From: Colwellia sp.
Lineage (GTDB): Bacteria > Pseudomonadota > Gammaproteobacteria > Enterobacterales > Alteromonadaceae
NCBI GenBank assembly: GCA_022969175.1
Contig: JALJPB010000003.1
Span: 1 to 34,514, forward strand
Length of the DNA stretch: 34,514 nt
Direction of reading: 5' to 3'
A program made the translations under genes and the position numbers. Of this stretch, positions 1-8,819 are shown one piece after another. Under the pieces are notes generated by a model that did no database searches, had not been told where the DNA came from, and worked only from the letters and a program-made list of their open reading frames with translations. Every line of letters starts with the position of its first letter. Positions within the stretch are counted from its first letter, which is position 1.

Positions 1-706
1 ATGAAGAGTTAGCTCAAATAATTCACGCTTAATATATCTTTCTAGACCTAAGGGCTAGCCCCACAACAAGTTGATTAAGGCATACAAAATGACTGATTTT
101 GTCTGTATGTCTTTATTAATGCCTAAAGAATGATATTGACCTCTATTACGTAGCTAAAATCAGCATTAGAAAACATGCTGATAAAATTTTTCTGCTTATG
201 AATCCAATGCGAACAAATTTATTTTGGACTCAAATACAGTTAACGACTGCTACAGGCTAAGAGTTAACGTAAGAAATAGAATATGGATGTCGGCTTTGAG
301 CGATCAACAGCCGCTCAAGCCTTATCTAATTATTCTTTCATTTTATCGCATAACTGCCGTTCACACTTACTTCACTAATAGCAAATGTTCCGAATTAATA
401 TTAAGAGTTTCGTTGGTTGTTTAGAGCGCAGAAGGTATAGGGCAGCCTTTATCCTGACAGACAACAAAGCCACCATTGCAGACAGTCGATAGGAATAATT
501 TGGGAGTTGAAACGAATAATTATGCTCAAGTAGTGCTAATAGTTTACCGATATTAGCCAGAAGTCTTTATTTATCATGATTAGCAAAGAATACTTAATCC
601 TATGGTGATGGTTTCAAGGTGAAGCAACTTAGTTTATCAATCACCAGAAACAAAAAAACACCAATCATTACAATTGATGCTTTCTTAAAGACTTAATTTT
701 AAATTA
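1..706. other. Non-coding stretch, no gene recognised
   Basis: I see no convincing gene here. The only ATG-type frame of note, 224-424 on the plus strand, has no Shine-Dalgarno sequence, no recognisable domain and an unremarkable composition. An imperfect hairpin lies at about 81-109 (ACAAAAT pairing with ATTTTGT across a 5-nt loop, with further interrupted pairing). A 10-bp direct repeat TTTCTTAAAG occurs at 681-690 and again at 716-725, the second copy inside the last codons of the gene to the right. A small hairpin CTTAAT/ATTAAG (692-711) overlaps that gene's stop codon and could be a weak transcript end. Confidence 0.5.
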
Positions 707-1396
707 TTAAGATTGTTTCTTAAAGCGACTTGATGCTAAACCAATCATTCCTAATGCGAAAATAGCCAGTGTAGAAGGTTCTGGAACGTCTGTAGCATTT
801 GTCGTAAGCCAAACGCGCTCTATGCCTGATGGATATAGAGACTTCCAATTGCCGTCATCATTATAACCCCAGCCGCCATTTAGTGAATGTGAAGCGCCAG
901 TTCCAGAAGCGTGATACGAAATCCCATTATTTCCTTCTCTCGATTCAAGTCCTGCCCAATTTTGATTTATATGAGTATCAGCAGATTGTTGCCATATATT
1001 ATTTCCTGTCGTAAAGCCCCAACTTTTATCATTGAAGTACCAATTTAGGCCATTATCCCAATTGTTAAGTCCAACAGAGCCAACTTGAGAGTTTATCCAT
1101 TGTGTAGCTGTTGCAAAACTCGAGGCTCCAAGAATTTCAAATTGATCACTACCAGTAAAGCGTACAGCCATCATTAAGCTGTCACCAGAACACCCTGATA
1201 AAACATTTGAAATTAAAGTAGTACTTGATCCTGATGTAACAAAACACTCACTCCATCCCCAGTCATTAACAACTGTTGAAGTAGAAATATCAGTTTGAAG
1301 ACCGTATGGAATTATTCCTGCGTAAGCGACATTAACCAAACAAGTTGCTGATAAGAGCAAACTGCTAAATACAGAGTTAAAAAATTTAAATTTCAT
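707..1396 (-). CDS. PEP-CTERM sorting-domain secreted protein
   Basis: This 229-residue protein has an N-terminal signal peptide (basic start, hydrophobic stretch to about residue 26 ending in a VAYAG-like cleavage site). It ends in a classic PEP-CTERM tail: VPEPST, a short hydrophobic helix (about 208-221), then a basic cluster RFKKQS. PEP-CTERM proteins are known substrates of exosortase (EpsH/XrtA) and are exported and processed, often with extracellular polysaccharide. The body (about 27-200) is Gly/Asn/Trp/Ser-rich and I do not recognise a named domain in it. The start is supported by an AAAGGAAA ribosome site 7 nt upstream of the ATG. No exosortase or polysaccharide gene lies nearby, so it is probably a stand-alone substrate served by a system elsewhere in the genome. 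Confidence 0.85.
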   Translation of the reverse strand: MKFKFFNSVFSSLLLSATCLVNVAYAGIIPYGLQTDISTSTVVNDWGWSECFVTSGSSTTLISNVLSGCSGDSLMMAVRFTGSDQFEILGASSFATATQWINSQVGSVGLNNWDNGLNWYFNDKSWGFTTGNNIWQQSADTHINQNWAGLESREGNNGISYHASGTGASHSLNGGWGYNDDGNWKSLYPSGIERVWLTTNATDVPEPSTLAIFALGMIGLASSRFKKQS

Positions 1397-1473
1397 TTGA
1401 GTTTCCTTTTTAATCCCTTTCCATCATTTTTGGTAGGTGATTGTAAGTAGTGATTTTTTAATATCAGTTCTAC

Positions 1474-1490
1474 TGCAAAAAATAAACCAA
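1474..1490 (-). promoter_or_regulatory. Candidate sigma-54 (-24/-12) promoter of the PEP-CTERM gene
   Basis: Read on the minus strand the site is TTGGTTTATTTTTTGCA. It has the invariant GG-N10-GC spacing and the flanking TT and TTGCA of sigma-54 promoters, but lacks the usual CAC after GG. It lies about 78 nt upstream of the start codon. PEP-CTERM genes in proteobacteria are often under sigma-54 control by PrsK/PrsR-type regulators, which is why I looked. A dyad ATCACA-N9-TGTGAT lies just upstream at 1500-1520. In an AT-rich region a chance match is quite possible. Confidence 0.35.
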
Positions 1491-2021
1491 GACTAAAATA
1501 TCACATAATATCAATGTGATAACTGTTGGTGCTAATTATATTTAAATAATACTGTAAAAAAAACCGACACAAAACAACCCGTCAATCAGTTGGTTTGACT
1601 AAGTAAAATCAAGTGATATTTATATTGTTTTTAGTTTGAGAAGGTAATTAGGTGATTGAATTCACAACTAGATAGATTCCATCTAAGTAATCAGGCTTAA
1701 ACTAGGTAGAGTATTCATAACAGTAGTGTTATCGATTAAAACTCAGTGCTAATTGTTGTCATTCAACCGGCCACATATTTCTAATTAAACATTAGAAGAA
1801 GTATTTAATTTTTGTTGATGGTTTTCGTCCGGTAAGTAGCTTAAACCCGTCCCTCAAACAAGCATAAAATTACGGTAATATACCCTGAATATTATCATGG
1901 CTTCACAAAAGTTTGATTCCTCCCTATGCTCAAAATTACCGTTATAGTTGCAAAGGCCAACGTCTGCTTAGTAGAACAAATCAAAAATAAAGACAACTAA
2001 CCGTATAGCCGTTGATGGCAC

Positions 2022-2050
2022 AAAACAGCCTGATAGATGCTGTTTTCTTC
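2022..2050 (+). terminator. Terminator-like hairpin with no visible upstream gene
   Basis: AAAACAGC (2022-2029), a 9-nt loop, then GCTGTTTT (2039-2046) followed by CTTCCTC. The stem is perfect over 8 bp and the tail is pyrimidine-rich on the plus strand. No plus-strand gene precedes it, so it may end a small RNA or be a relic. Confidence 0.35.
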
Positions 2051-2390
2051 CTCTTAGAATGATTATCCAAGTGAAATAATTCTAACTTTTGTAACTCGCT
2101 CAGGGGGCGAAAGCGCCATGGAGTATAAATTCTAATGTCAGTTGTTCGTGAGGGTATTAAAGAGTTACTAGATGTATAATTATGAATTTATTTATATACC
2201 GTAATTGAACAGCCATTCATGGTGTTGTATCAAATGATGACTTTTTTCTTTAGTAATACTTAGTTAAAATTTTTATGTTTATCATTTATTAAATGACTTG
2301 TTAATCAATGTGTTGTCTTGGTTTGTTGGATGCTCCTTCCCGCCATATTCTTTTCTAATATTATCCATTAGCATCATTATGTATCGCTAT

Positions 2391-2426
2391 AAAAAATGGC
2401 CTTATGTTTTCACATAAGGCCATTTT
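2391..2426 (-). terminator. Rho-independent terminator of the aminopeptidase gene
   Basis: A perfect 15-bp stem (2393-2407 pairing with 2412-2426; core AATGGCCTTATGT) with a 4-nt loop. On the minus strand it ends in a run of six T. It lies about 120 nt downstream of the aminopeptidase stop codon, in the right orientation. Confidence 0.8.
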
Positions 2427-2543
2427 ATGTTCATAATGAACGGTATGTCATAATCACATGGCCGCTTTTTGACATCCTTGTCATCACGGTATTAGTAGTT
2501 CCTCTACGTCGATGTGTAGACTAACTATTCACGCTAATTATAG

Positions 2544-5252
2544 TTACTTCAGTAATTTAAGTGCCTTAACACAGCGACCAATTTGTTGATGGCTTGATTT
2601 CACTGATTTCAATACTTGTGGCTTCATACCACTGTAGTCTGTAATCAGTTGTGCTAATTCAGCTTCACTAGCTGGAGTACATTGCGTTGGCAACATGTTA
2701 CCGGTAAAAGATTCTAATAAACCTAAGTCACTTCCTTCATTTAATTTAGGAATGTGCGCTAATATTCTAGCTTTATAAGGCGTTTCTAACTCTAGTTGCT
2801 CTGATGGGAATAAACCCCACATGATATAACGCAAGGTCGAAAGTTTAAGTTTGTCAGGGTTATTAATAACCACGTTAAACCACTTTTCTTTAACTTCTGC
2901 TTCTGGGCGTAGTACTTCTGCGTAAATAGCACTTTTAACACCAGAGTCAGTATTGTCTTTGGCTGTTTCAGTGGTTAATAATGCTTGATAGTTACCATAT
3001 TGGTAACGGTTCATTTTCGCCACTAATGTCCAACGTTTATCTTGATCGATTGTGATACCGTTAAACGTTTTTTCACCGTTAAGAATGTTTTGTAAATTAG
3101 CTAAATGCTTAGTTGTTTTACTAACACTCACATAGCGGCTATACCAAAGTTTTTGGAAATCAGAACCTTCTTCAGCTTTCTCTACTAATTGTAAATATAA
3201 ATCTTCAACTTCCATGTAAAGTGCAGAGTAATCTTTTTGCTCTAAACGCGTTGCCACGGTTAAATAACCTAAAGCTGAAGTTAAGGTACTGGCGATTTTA
3301 CGTGTGACGTTATAATCGGTTTCACCTTCCAGGTTTGCCATAGCGAAATGAACGAGCTGGTCGGCTGCTAAGTTCGCATCGCGTACACTGTCAGACAAAC
3401 TTTGCCATAACATTAAACGCATCATAGTGTTGTCGATGGCGTTAATATGCTTTTGTGCTGACGCTAATGATTTTTCATCAAGGTCAACTTTTACATAGCC
3501 CCAATCGGCTTCGTTTGGATAGACTAAATCTGGACAAGTTTGGCCAATAACTTCTTTAATTTCAGTTGTTGCACCTTTATACATAACAGGTACTGCTGAG
3601 GTTAAACTCATGTTATTACCTGCAGCGTCAATATTATATAAACCAATTTGTACACGTTGCTCTCGTAACGTTGGGTAGCCTTCAGGCGCTGTTTGGTTTA
3701 TAGCAAATTCACTGATCTTGCCATCGCTACATTGGTAATTAACTTTGATGGTGTTTACACCGGCGTTAAATAACCAGTCTTGAGTCCATTGGGTCATGTC
3801 TTTATCAGCAGCTTTACCTAGTTCACCAATAAAGTCGTCAAGATCAGTATTTTGATAAGAGAACTTTTTCAAGTAGTTACTCACACCAATACGGAAGTTT
3901 TCTTCACCTAAGTAAAAAGGTAATTGTTTTAAAACAGAAGCGCCTTTACCATAGGTAATACCGTCAAAGTTTGACAATGCAACACCTGTAGAAGCTACTG
4001 GTAGCTCAATTGCATGGGTATTTACAGAGTCATCTGTGCGGTAAGCCCATTGTTTAGTGCCTGAATAGAATACGTCCCAGGTATTTTCAAAATCGCTTGC
4101 TTCGGCAATTGCTAAATTGGCCATATAAGTAGCGAAACTTTCGTTTAACCATAAGCCATTCCACCAGCGCATGGTAACTAAGTCGCCAAACCACATGTGT
4201 GCCATTTCATGAGCAATAACATTGGCTAAGCTCATGCGAGCGCTAGTCGATTTTTCACCACGAGCGATATAACCTTCATTGAAAGTAACTGCAGCAACGT
4301 TCTCCATTGCTCCTGCGTTAAAGTCAGGTGCTACTATTTGGTCGTATTTACCAAAAGGGTAGTTAACTTCGAAGTACTTATTGAAAAAAGCAAAACTTTG
4401 TTTGGTTGGAATAAACCACTCATCCGTATTTACATATTCAGCTAAACTTTGACGAGCAAACAAACGTAAAGGCATACCTTCGAAGTCGTCTTCCCAAACG
4501 GCGTAGTTACCCGCATGAAGAGAGAATACATACGATGAGAATTTAGCAGATGCGGGGAATGACCAAATTTTAGTATCGCCATTCTCGGTGATCTCAGTTT
4601 CGCGTGTTGCACTAATTATTTGCCAATGTGCCGGTGCAGTTACTGCTATTTCATAGCTGGCTTTTAGATCTGGCTGGTCAAAGTGAGGGAATAAACGGTT
4701 TGCATCATAAGGTTCAAAATCTGTATATAAGTAAACTTCGCCGTTTTTAGGGTCAACAAAACGGTGAAAGCCAGAGCCGTCTGTTGAATAAGGGCGTTTG
4801 TAGTCAATAACAATACTTTGCTTGCCTGCGCTTAGTTCGCTAGCTGGAATGGTGATGAACCATTTTTCAAAGCTAAACTTAACGCTTTTACCGTTTACTG
4901 TAAGTGATTTAACGGTGCCTTCATCAAAATCAATGGTTAAGTCGTTTTGATTATTTGCTATTAAGTCAAAAGTTAACTCTGTTGAACCTGAAAAGCTTTC
5001 ACTTTTGTTATCAATAGTTACGCCTAATTTGTAGCTAACATTGCTGACTTGCTTAGCGCGCATTTCAGCATAAACTGCTTCAAGTGACTCACTGACTGTT
5101 CTCACTAAACTGTCTTGCTTTTGAGGCGCTTCAACAGCGGTTGAACTTGAATTAGTTGGTGTTTCAGCTTTTTCACAACCCATAAGCGCAATGCTTGAGC
5201 CGACAATAGCGACTGACAATGCCTTCGCTATTTGAGATTTTTTAAGTGCCAT
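2544..5252 (-). CDS. M1-family zinc aminopeptidase, lipoprotein
   Basis: A 902-residue member of the M1 (gluzincin) aminopeptidases, which remove N-terminal residues from peptides. Numbering from the chosen start: lipoprotein signal with lipobox LMGC (Cys26); beta-rich N-terminal domain; substrate-recognition motif GAMEN at about 314-318; zinc motif HEMAH at about 348-352, with the third ligand Glu at about 371 in the NES sequence. A long helical ERAP1-like C-terminal half follows. The frame is open further upstream (to 5360), but the ATG at 5252 is preferred: it immediately precedes a clean lipoprotein signal and has an AGGATCAGGG ribosome site just upstream. The residue after Cys is Glu, not Asp, so outer-membrane retention is likely. 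It probably scavenges peptides in the periplasm. It is monocistronic, with its own terminator. Confidence 0.9.
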   Translation of the reverse strand: MALKKSQIAKALSVAIVGSSIALMGCEKAETPTNSSSTAVEAPQKQDSLVRTVSESLEAVYAEMRAKQVSNVSYKLGVTIDNKSESFSGSTELTFDLIANNQNDLTIDFDEGTVKSLTVNGKSVKFSFEKWFITIPASELSAGKQSIVIDYKRPYSTDGSGFHRFVDPKNGEVYLYTDFEPYDANRLFPHFDQPDLKASYEIAVTAPAHWQIISATRETEITENGDTKIWSFPASAKFSSYVFSLHAGNYAVWEDDFEGMPLRLFARQSLAEYVNTDEWFIPTKQSFAFFNKYFEVNYPFGKYDQIVAPDFNAGAMENVAAVTFNEGYIARGEKSTSARMSLANVIAHEMAHMWFGDLVTMRWWNGLWLNESFATYMANLAIAEASDFENTWDVFYSGTKQWAYRTDDSVNTHAIELPVASTGVALSNFDGITYGKGASVLKQLPFYLGEENFRIGVSNYLKKFSYQNTDLDDFIGELGKAADKDMTQWTQDWLFNAGVNTIKVNYQCSDGKISEFAINQTAPEGYPTLREQRVQIGLYNIDAAGNNMSLTSAVPVMYKGATTEIKEVIGQTCPDLVYPNEADWGYVKVDLDEKSLASAQKHINAIDNTMMRLMLWQSLSDSVRDANLAADQLVHFAMANLEGETDYNVTRKIASTLTSALGYLTVATRLEQKDYSALYMEVEDLYLQLVEKAEEGSDFQKLWYSRYVSVSKTTKHLANLQNILNGEKTFNGITIDQDKRWTLVAKMNRYQYGNYQALLTTETAKDNTDSGVKSAIYAEVLRPEAEVKEKWFNVVINNPDKLKLSTLRYIMWGLFPSEQLELETPYKARILAHIPKLNEGSDLGLLESFTGNMLPTQCTPASEAELAQLITDYSGMKPQVLKSVKSSHQQIGRCVKALKLLK

Positions 5253-5520
5253 TTTCCCTGATCCTACTTTATAGTTTGAGATTTCCTTGCTGGAAATTCT
5301 TTGAAATGAAAATATCGTTGATGTTATATCATAGAATTGTAATGAATAACCTTTACCCATCTTGTAAATAGCACCATTAAACGATTGTGCTTACACTTTG
5401 AAATGTAAGTACAATGTTCTGGTCAAACCGACTAAAACACATTTATTGTCAATTGTTCATTCGCTGTTCAATGATTGCCTCAATTATAAGTCCCATGGCT
5501 AGCTCTCGCAATGTAGGTCA

Positions 5521-5551
5521 TTTTATTGTTTTATTGTTTTATTGTTTTATT
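5521..5551. repeat. 8-bp tandem repeat (TTTTATTG) x ~3.9
   Basis: Three perfect copies of TTTTATTG followed by a partial fourth, running into a T-run. It is intergenic, upstream of the aminopeptidase gene. A slippage-prone microsatellite is the simplest reading. Confidence 0.75.
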
Positions 5552-5644
5552 TTTTAAATGAATTATTAGTGAATTGTTCATGAGTGTAATAGGGGGATTA
5601 ATCGACGATGTTTGTTGTCGCCATTTTAATTTAAGTTATTAATT

Positions 5645-5688
5645 CCCAATAACCGCGCTATTTACCTAAGCGGTTATTGGGCGTTTTT
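5645..5688 (+). terminator. Hairpin terminator at the end of the efflux operon, T-run on the plus strand
   Basis: CCCAATAACCGC (5645-5656) pairs perfectly over 12 bp with GCGGTTATTGGG (5670-5681), 13-nt loop. The T-run (CGTTTTTT) follows on the plus strand. The gene that ends here, czcA, is on the minus strand, where the hairpin has no T-run on its exit side. It may still stop or protect the czc transcript, but its best orientation is to block plus-strand transcription entering the operon. Confidence 0.6.
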
Positions 5689-5691
5689 TCG

Positions 5692-8600
5692 TTAATCCTT
5701 AGCAAAAGAGCGTTGATGGGCAATTTTGTACAAGATGGGCAAAACCAGTAAAGTCAGCAGCGTTGATGAGATAATCCCTCCTATTACTACGGTAGCAAGC
5801 GGTCGTTGCACTTCTGCACCCGTGCCTATGTTTAATGCCATTGGAACAAAACCAAGGCCTGCCACTAAAGCCGTCATCAGCACTGGTCTCAGTCTAATCA
5901 TCGCGCCATCAATAATGCCGGAAATAATTTCTCCTCGCTCCTTACATAAATCACGTATAAAGGCGAGCATGACCAAGCCGTTTAGTACAGCCACTCCTGA
6001 AAGCGCAATAAACCCTACGCCAGCGGAGATAGACAATGGCATGCCGCGAAGCCATAAAGCAATAACGCCGCCAGTAAGAGCTAATGGTATGCCTGTGAAT
6101 ATAATCAAAGCATCTTTTAAGTTACCAAATGCCATCATTAGCAGTGCTAAAATTAAAGCCAAGGTTACAGGTACCACTAAGCTAAGTCGTTTACTGGCTG
6201 ATTCTAGTTGCTCAAAGGCGCCGCCATATTCGAGCCAATAACCGGCAGGAATATCAACATTGTTGTGGATTGCTTGTTTGACGTTTTTAACAAATGATCC
6301 TAAATCAGTGCCACGAACATTAACCGTTACCACAATACGTCGTTTACCGTTCTCTCTACTGATTTGATTAGGAGCAGGAGCTAAGCTAATCACGGCAACT
6401 TCGGATAAAGGCACATATTGGCCATTAGGTAATGCAATGGGCAGCTCGCTTAACCGATTAACATTTTGTCTAATATGTTCTGGTAGTCTTACTACCATAT
6501 TGAAGCGGCGATCACCTTCATAAATTACCCCTGCTTTTTGGCCTGCTATTGCTGTCGATAAAGTCTCTTGCAGTTGTGAAACATTAAGGCCGAAACGTGC
6601 CAATTCAACTCGTTTAGGTATAATTGACAACATAGGCAATCCTGTTACTTGTTCAACTTGAATATCGCTAGCGCCTTCGATTTTTTCAATCACCTCTCTT
6701 ATCGCATTTGCTGATCTAAGCAGTTGCTCGAGATCATCACCAATAACTTTGACGCCTAGATCTGCTCTAACACCAGAAATTAGCTCGTTAAAGCGCATTT
6801 CAATTGGTTGGGTAAGTTCAAAGTTATTACCAGGTTGTCCTGAAACAGCTTCAACAATTTGCTCGGCTAATTCACTATGGCTTAATGTGGGATCAGGCCA
6901 TTGGTCTCGTGGTATTAGCATTACATAAGTATCAGCAATATTTGGCGGCATGGGATCGTTAGCCACTTCGGGGGTGCCAATTCTAGAGAATACATTTTTA
7001 ACTTGAGGAAATTGTTGTATTTTTAATTCCAAAGCTTTTTGCATTTCAATAGACTGGCTAAGGCTAGTCCCTGGGATTCGAATAGCTTGCAGCAATAAAT
7101 CCTCTTCATTGAGTTGAGGAATAAATTCAGAGCCAAGTGTTGTAGCCAGCCAAATTGAGAAAGCAACCAAAGCAGCACATGCTAATAAAATTAGCCAACG
7201 TAACTTCATTGCGCCAATAAGTAATGGTTTATATACCGATTTAGCGGCGCTGATCAACGGGCTTTCTTTTTCACTGATTTTACCCGTCATAAACAGGGCA
7301 ACAGCAGCAGGAACTAAGGTTAATGACAAAACAAGGGCAGCAATTAACGCCATAACGACAGTTGCCGCCATAGGGTGAAACATTTTTCCTTCAACCCCTG
7401 TTAAACTAAATAATGGAATATAAACGATGGTAATAATGAAAACACCGAATAAACTCGGTCTGATCACTTCATTGGTTGCCGAATAAACTACCGTTAACCT
7501 ATCTTTTTTAGCCAGAATACCGCCATTGAGTTTTTGAGCATCACTTAATCGTCTAATTGAGTTTTCAACGATAATAACCGCGCCATCAACAATTAAACCA
7601 AAATCAAGTGCACCAAGACTCATTAAATTGGCTGAAACACCCGTTTTTACCATGCCGGTAATGGTGGCTAACATAGCTAACGGAATAACCGCTGCGGTGA
7701 TCAAGGCTGCTCGAACGTTCCCTAATAACAGAAATAACACCACGATAACTAATAAAGCGCCTTCAACTAAGTTTTTTTGTACGGTGTACATGGCTTTATC
7801 GACAAGCGTTGTGCGATCATATACCGACTCAACAATAACGCCATCGGGCAAAGACAGCTTTATTTGCTCGAGTTTTTCAGCCACAGCCAAGGCAACAATA
7901 CGAGAGTTTTCACCAACTAACATCATCGCACTACCTAATACTATTTCTTTACCATCAGTGGTAGCAGCACCAGTTCGTAGTGATTTACCGATAGCAACTT
8001 GAGCAATATCAGATATTTTAATTGGGATATCGTCAATGACTTTAATAATCACTTGTTCTATGTCACTAATGTTAGCAAGTTGGCCTAACGATCTAACGGT
8101 AAGTTGCTGGCCATTTTGCTCAATATAACCAGCACCTTTATTGCTGTTATTCTTGCTTAATGCCAGGTTGATATCATTAAATGAGATATCAAACTCAAGC
8201 ATTTTAAGCAGCTGTGGCGTAACATGGTATTGTTTGTCATAACCGCCGATGGTATTAATTTCGGTTACGCCCTGAACAAGCGCCAGTTGTGGTTTAATAA
8301 CCCAATCTTGTATTTCTCTCAAAGTTGTTACGTCATAAATTGAGCCATCAGCTTTTAGTGCATTGGGTAAAGCTTTCACGCTGTACATGAAAATTTCACC
8401 TAGCCCTGTTGATATTGGCCCCATTTGTGGATCTAAGCCCGCAGGGATTTTATTTTTAATCGCGTTTAATCTTTCATTGATCAGACTACGGGCAAAATAT
8501 AAGTCAGTGCCTTCATTAAATACTACCGTGACCTGCGATAAGCCATAACGCGAAATAGATCGCGTGTAAGACAAGTTAGGAATACCCCTAAGTGCTGTTT

Positions 8601-8808
8601 CAACAGGGAAGGTGATACGCTGTTCAGTTTCAAGTGGTGAGTAGCCAGGTGCACGAGTATTAATTTGCACTTGAACATTAGTAATGTCGGGTACTGCATC
8701 AATAGGAAGCCTTTGATAACTCCAATAACCTAGGCCAATAAGCACTAAGATCATGGTCATCATCAGCCAACGCCGTGCTATAGAGAAGCGTAAAATTAAT
8801 TCAATCAT
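5692..8808 (-). CDS. czcA: CzcA-type heavy-metal RND efflux pump
   Basis: A 1038-residue inner-membrane RND transporter of the heavy-metal efflux (HME) family, which uses proton influx to export metal ions from periplasm or cytoplasm through a tripartite complex. It has the expected two-fold plan: one N-terminal transmembrane helix, a large periplasmic porter domain, then a membrane bundle, repeated. The diagnostic helix-4 sequence DFGLIVDGAVIIVEN lies at 402-416 and places Asp402, Asp408 and Glu415 as in CzcA of Cupriavidus. This motif is typical of pumps for divalent cations (Co, Zn, Cd, Ni) rather than CusA-type Cu/Ag pumps. An AGGAG ribosome site overlaps the stop codon of the adaptor gene, and the two genes are 11 nt apart, indicating coupled translation. 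It is the last gene of the leftward operon. Confidence 0.9.
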   Translation of the reverse strand: MIELILRFSIARRWLMMTMILVLIGLGYWSYQRLPIDAVPDITNVQVQINTRAPGYSPLETEQRITFPVETALRGIPNLSYTRSISRYGLSQVTVVFNEGTDLYFARSLINERLNAIKNKIPAGLDPQMGPISTGLGEIFMYSVKALPNALKADGSIYDVTTLREIQDWVIKPQLALVQGVTEINTIGGYDKQYHVTPQLLKMLEFDISFNDINLALSKNNSNKGAGYIEQNGQQLTVRSLGQLANISDIEQVIIKVIDDIPIKISDIAQVAIGKSLRTGAATTDGKEIVLGSAMMLVGENSRIVALAVAEKLEQIKLSLPDGVIVESVYDRTTLVDKAMYTVQKNLVEGALLVIVVLFLLLGNVRAALITAAVIPLAMLATITGMVKTGVSANLMSLGALDFGLIVDGAVIIVENSIRRLSDAQKLNGGILAKKDRLTVVYSATNEVIRPSLFGVFIITIVYIPLFSLTGVEGKMFHPMAATVVMALIAALVLSLTLVPAAVALFMTGKISEKESPLISAAKSVYKPLLIGAMKLRWLILLACAALVAFSIWLATTLGSEFIPQLNEEDLLLQAIRIPGTSLSQSIEMQKALELKIQQFPQVKNVFSRIGTPEVANDPMPPNIADTYVMLIPRDQWPDPTLSHSELAEQIVEAVSGQPGNNFELTQPIEMRFNELISGVRADLGVKVIGDDLEQLLRSANAIREVIEKIEGASDIQVEQVTGLPMLSIIPKRVELARFGLNVSQLQETLSTAIAGQKAGVIYEGDRRFNMVVRLPEHIRQNVNRLSELPIALPNGQYVPLSEVAVISLAPAPNQISRENGKRRIVVTVNVRGTDLGSFVKNVKQAIHNNVDIPAGYWLEYGGAFEQLESASKRLSLVVPVTLALILALLMMAFGNLKDALIIFTGIPLALTGGVIALWLRGMPLSISAGVGFIALSGVAVLNGLVMLAFIRDLCKERGEIISGIIDGAMIRLRPVLMTALVAGLGFVPMALNIGTGAEVQRPLATVVIGGIISSTLLTLLVLPILYKIAHQRSFAKD

Positions 8809-8819
8809 TATTTATCTCC

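Larger units (their letters stand above)
1397..2543. other. 1.1-kb intergenic region without a recognised gene
   Basis: Apart from the sigma-54-like site and two hairpins listed separately, I find no gene. All frames are broken by frequent stops. An 8-bp inverted repeat ACGGTAAT (1872-1879) / ATTACCGT (1935-1942) is visible, but its arms are too far apart for an obvious function. An isolated hairpin with a T-rich tail (2022-2050) hints at a lost gene or a small RNA end. Confidence 0.5.
5253..5691. other. Intergenic region with aminopeptidase promoter and a T-rich repeat
   Basis: This gap must hold the leftward promoter of the aminopeptidase, but I cannot pick unambiguous -35/-10 boxes. It also contains a short tandem repeat of TTTTATTG (about 3.9 copies, 5521-5551) and a hairpin (5645-5681) next to the end of the efflux operon, listed separately. 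No coding frame is convincing. Confidence 0.5.

Noticed and set aside
224-424. 66-codon open frame on the plus strand
   Set aside because: No ribosome site, no domain and no coding-like composition; best left as non-coding.
5726-6241. 171-codon plus-strand frame opposite czcA
   Set aside because: Lies wholly antisense to a strongly conserved RND pump gene and has no recognisable domain; it is a shadow of the pump gene.
5692-8808. Reading the pump as CusA (copper/silver)
   Set aside because: The helix-4 motif with Asp402, Asp408 and Glu415 follows the CzcA pattern for divalent ions.
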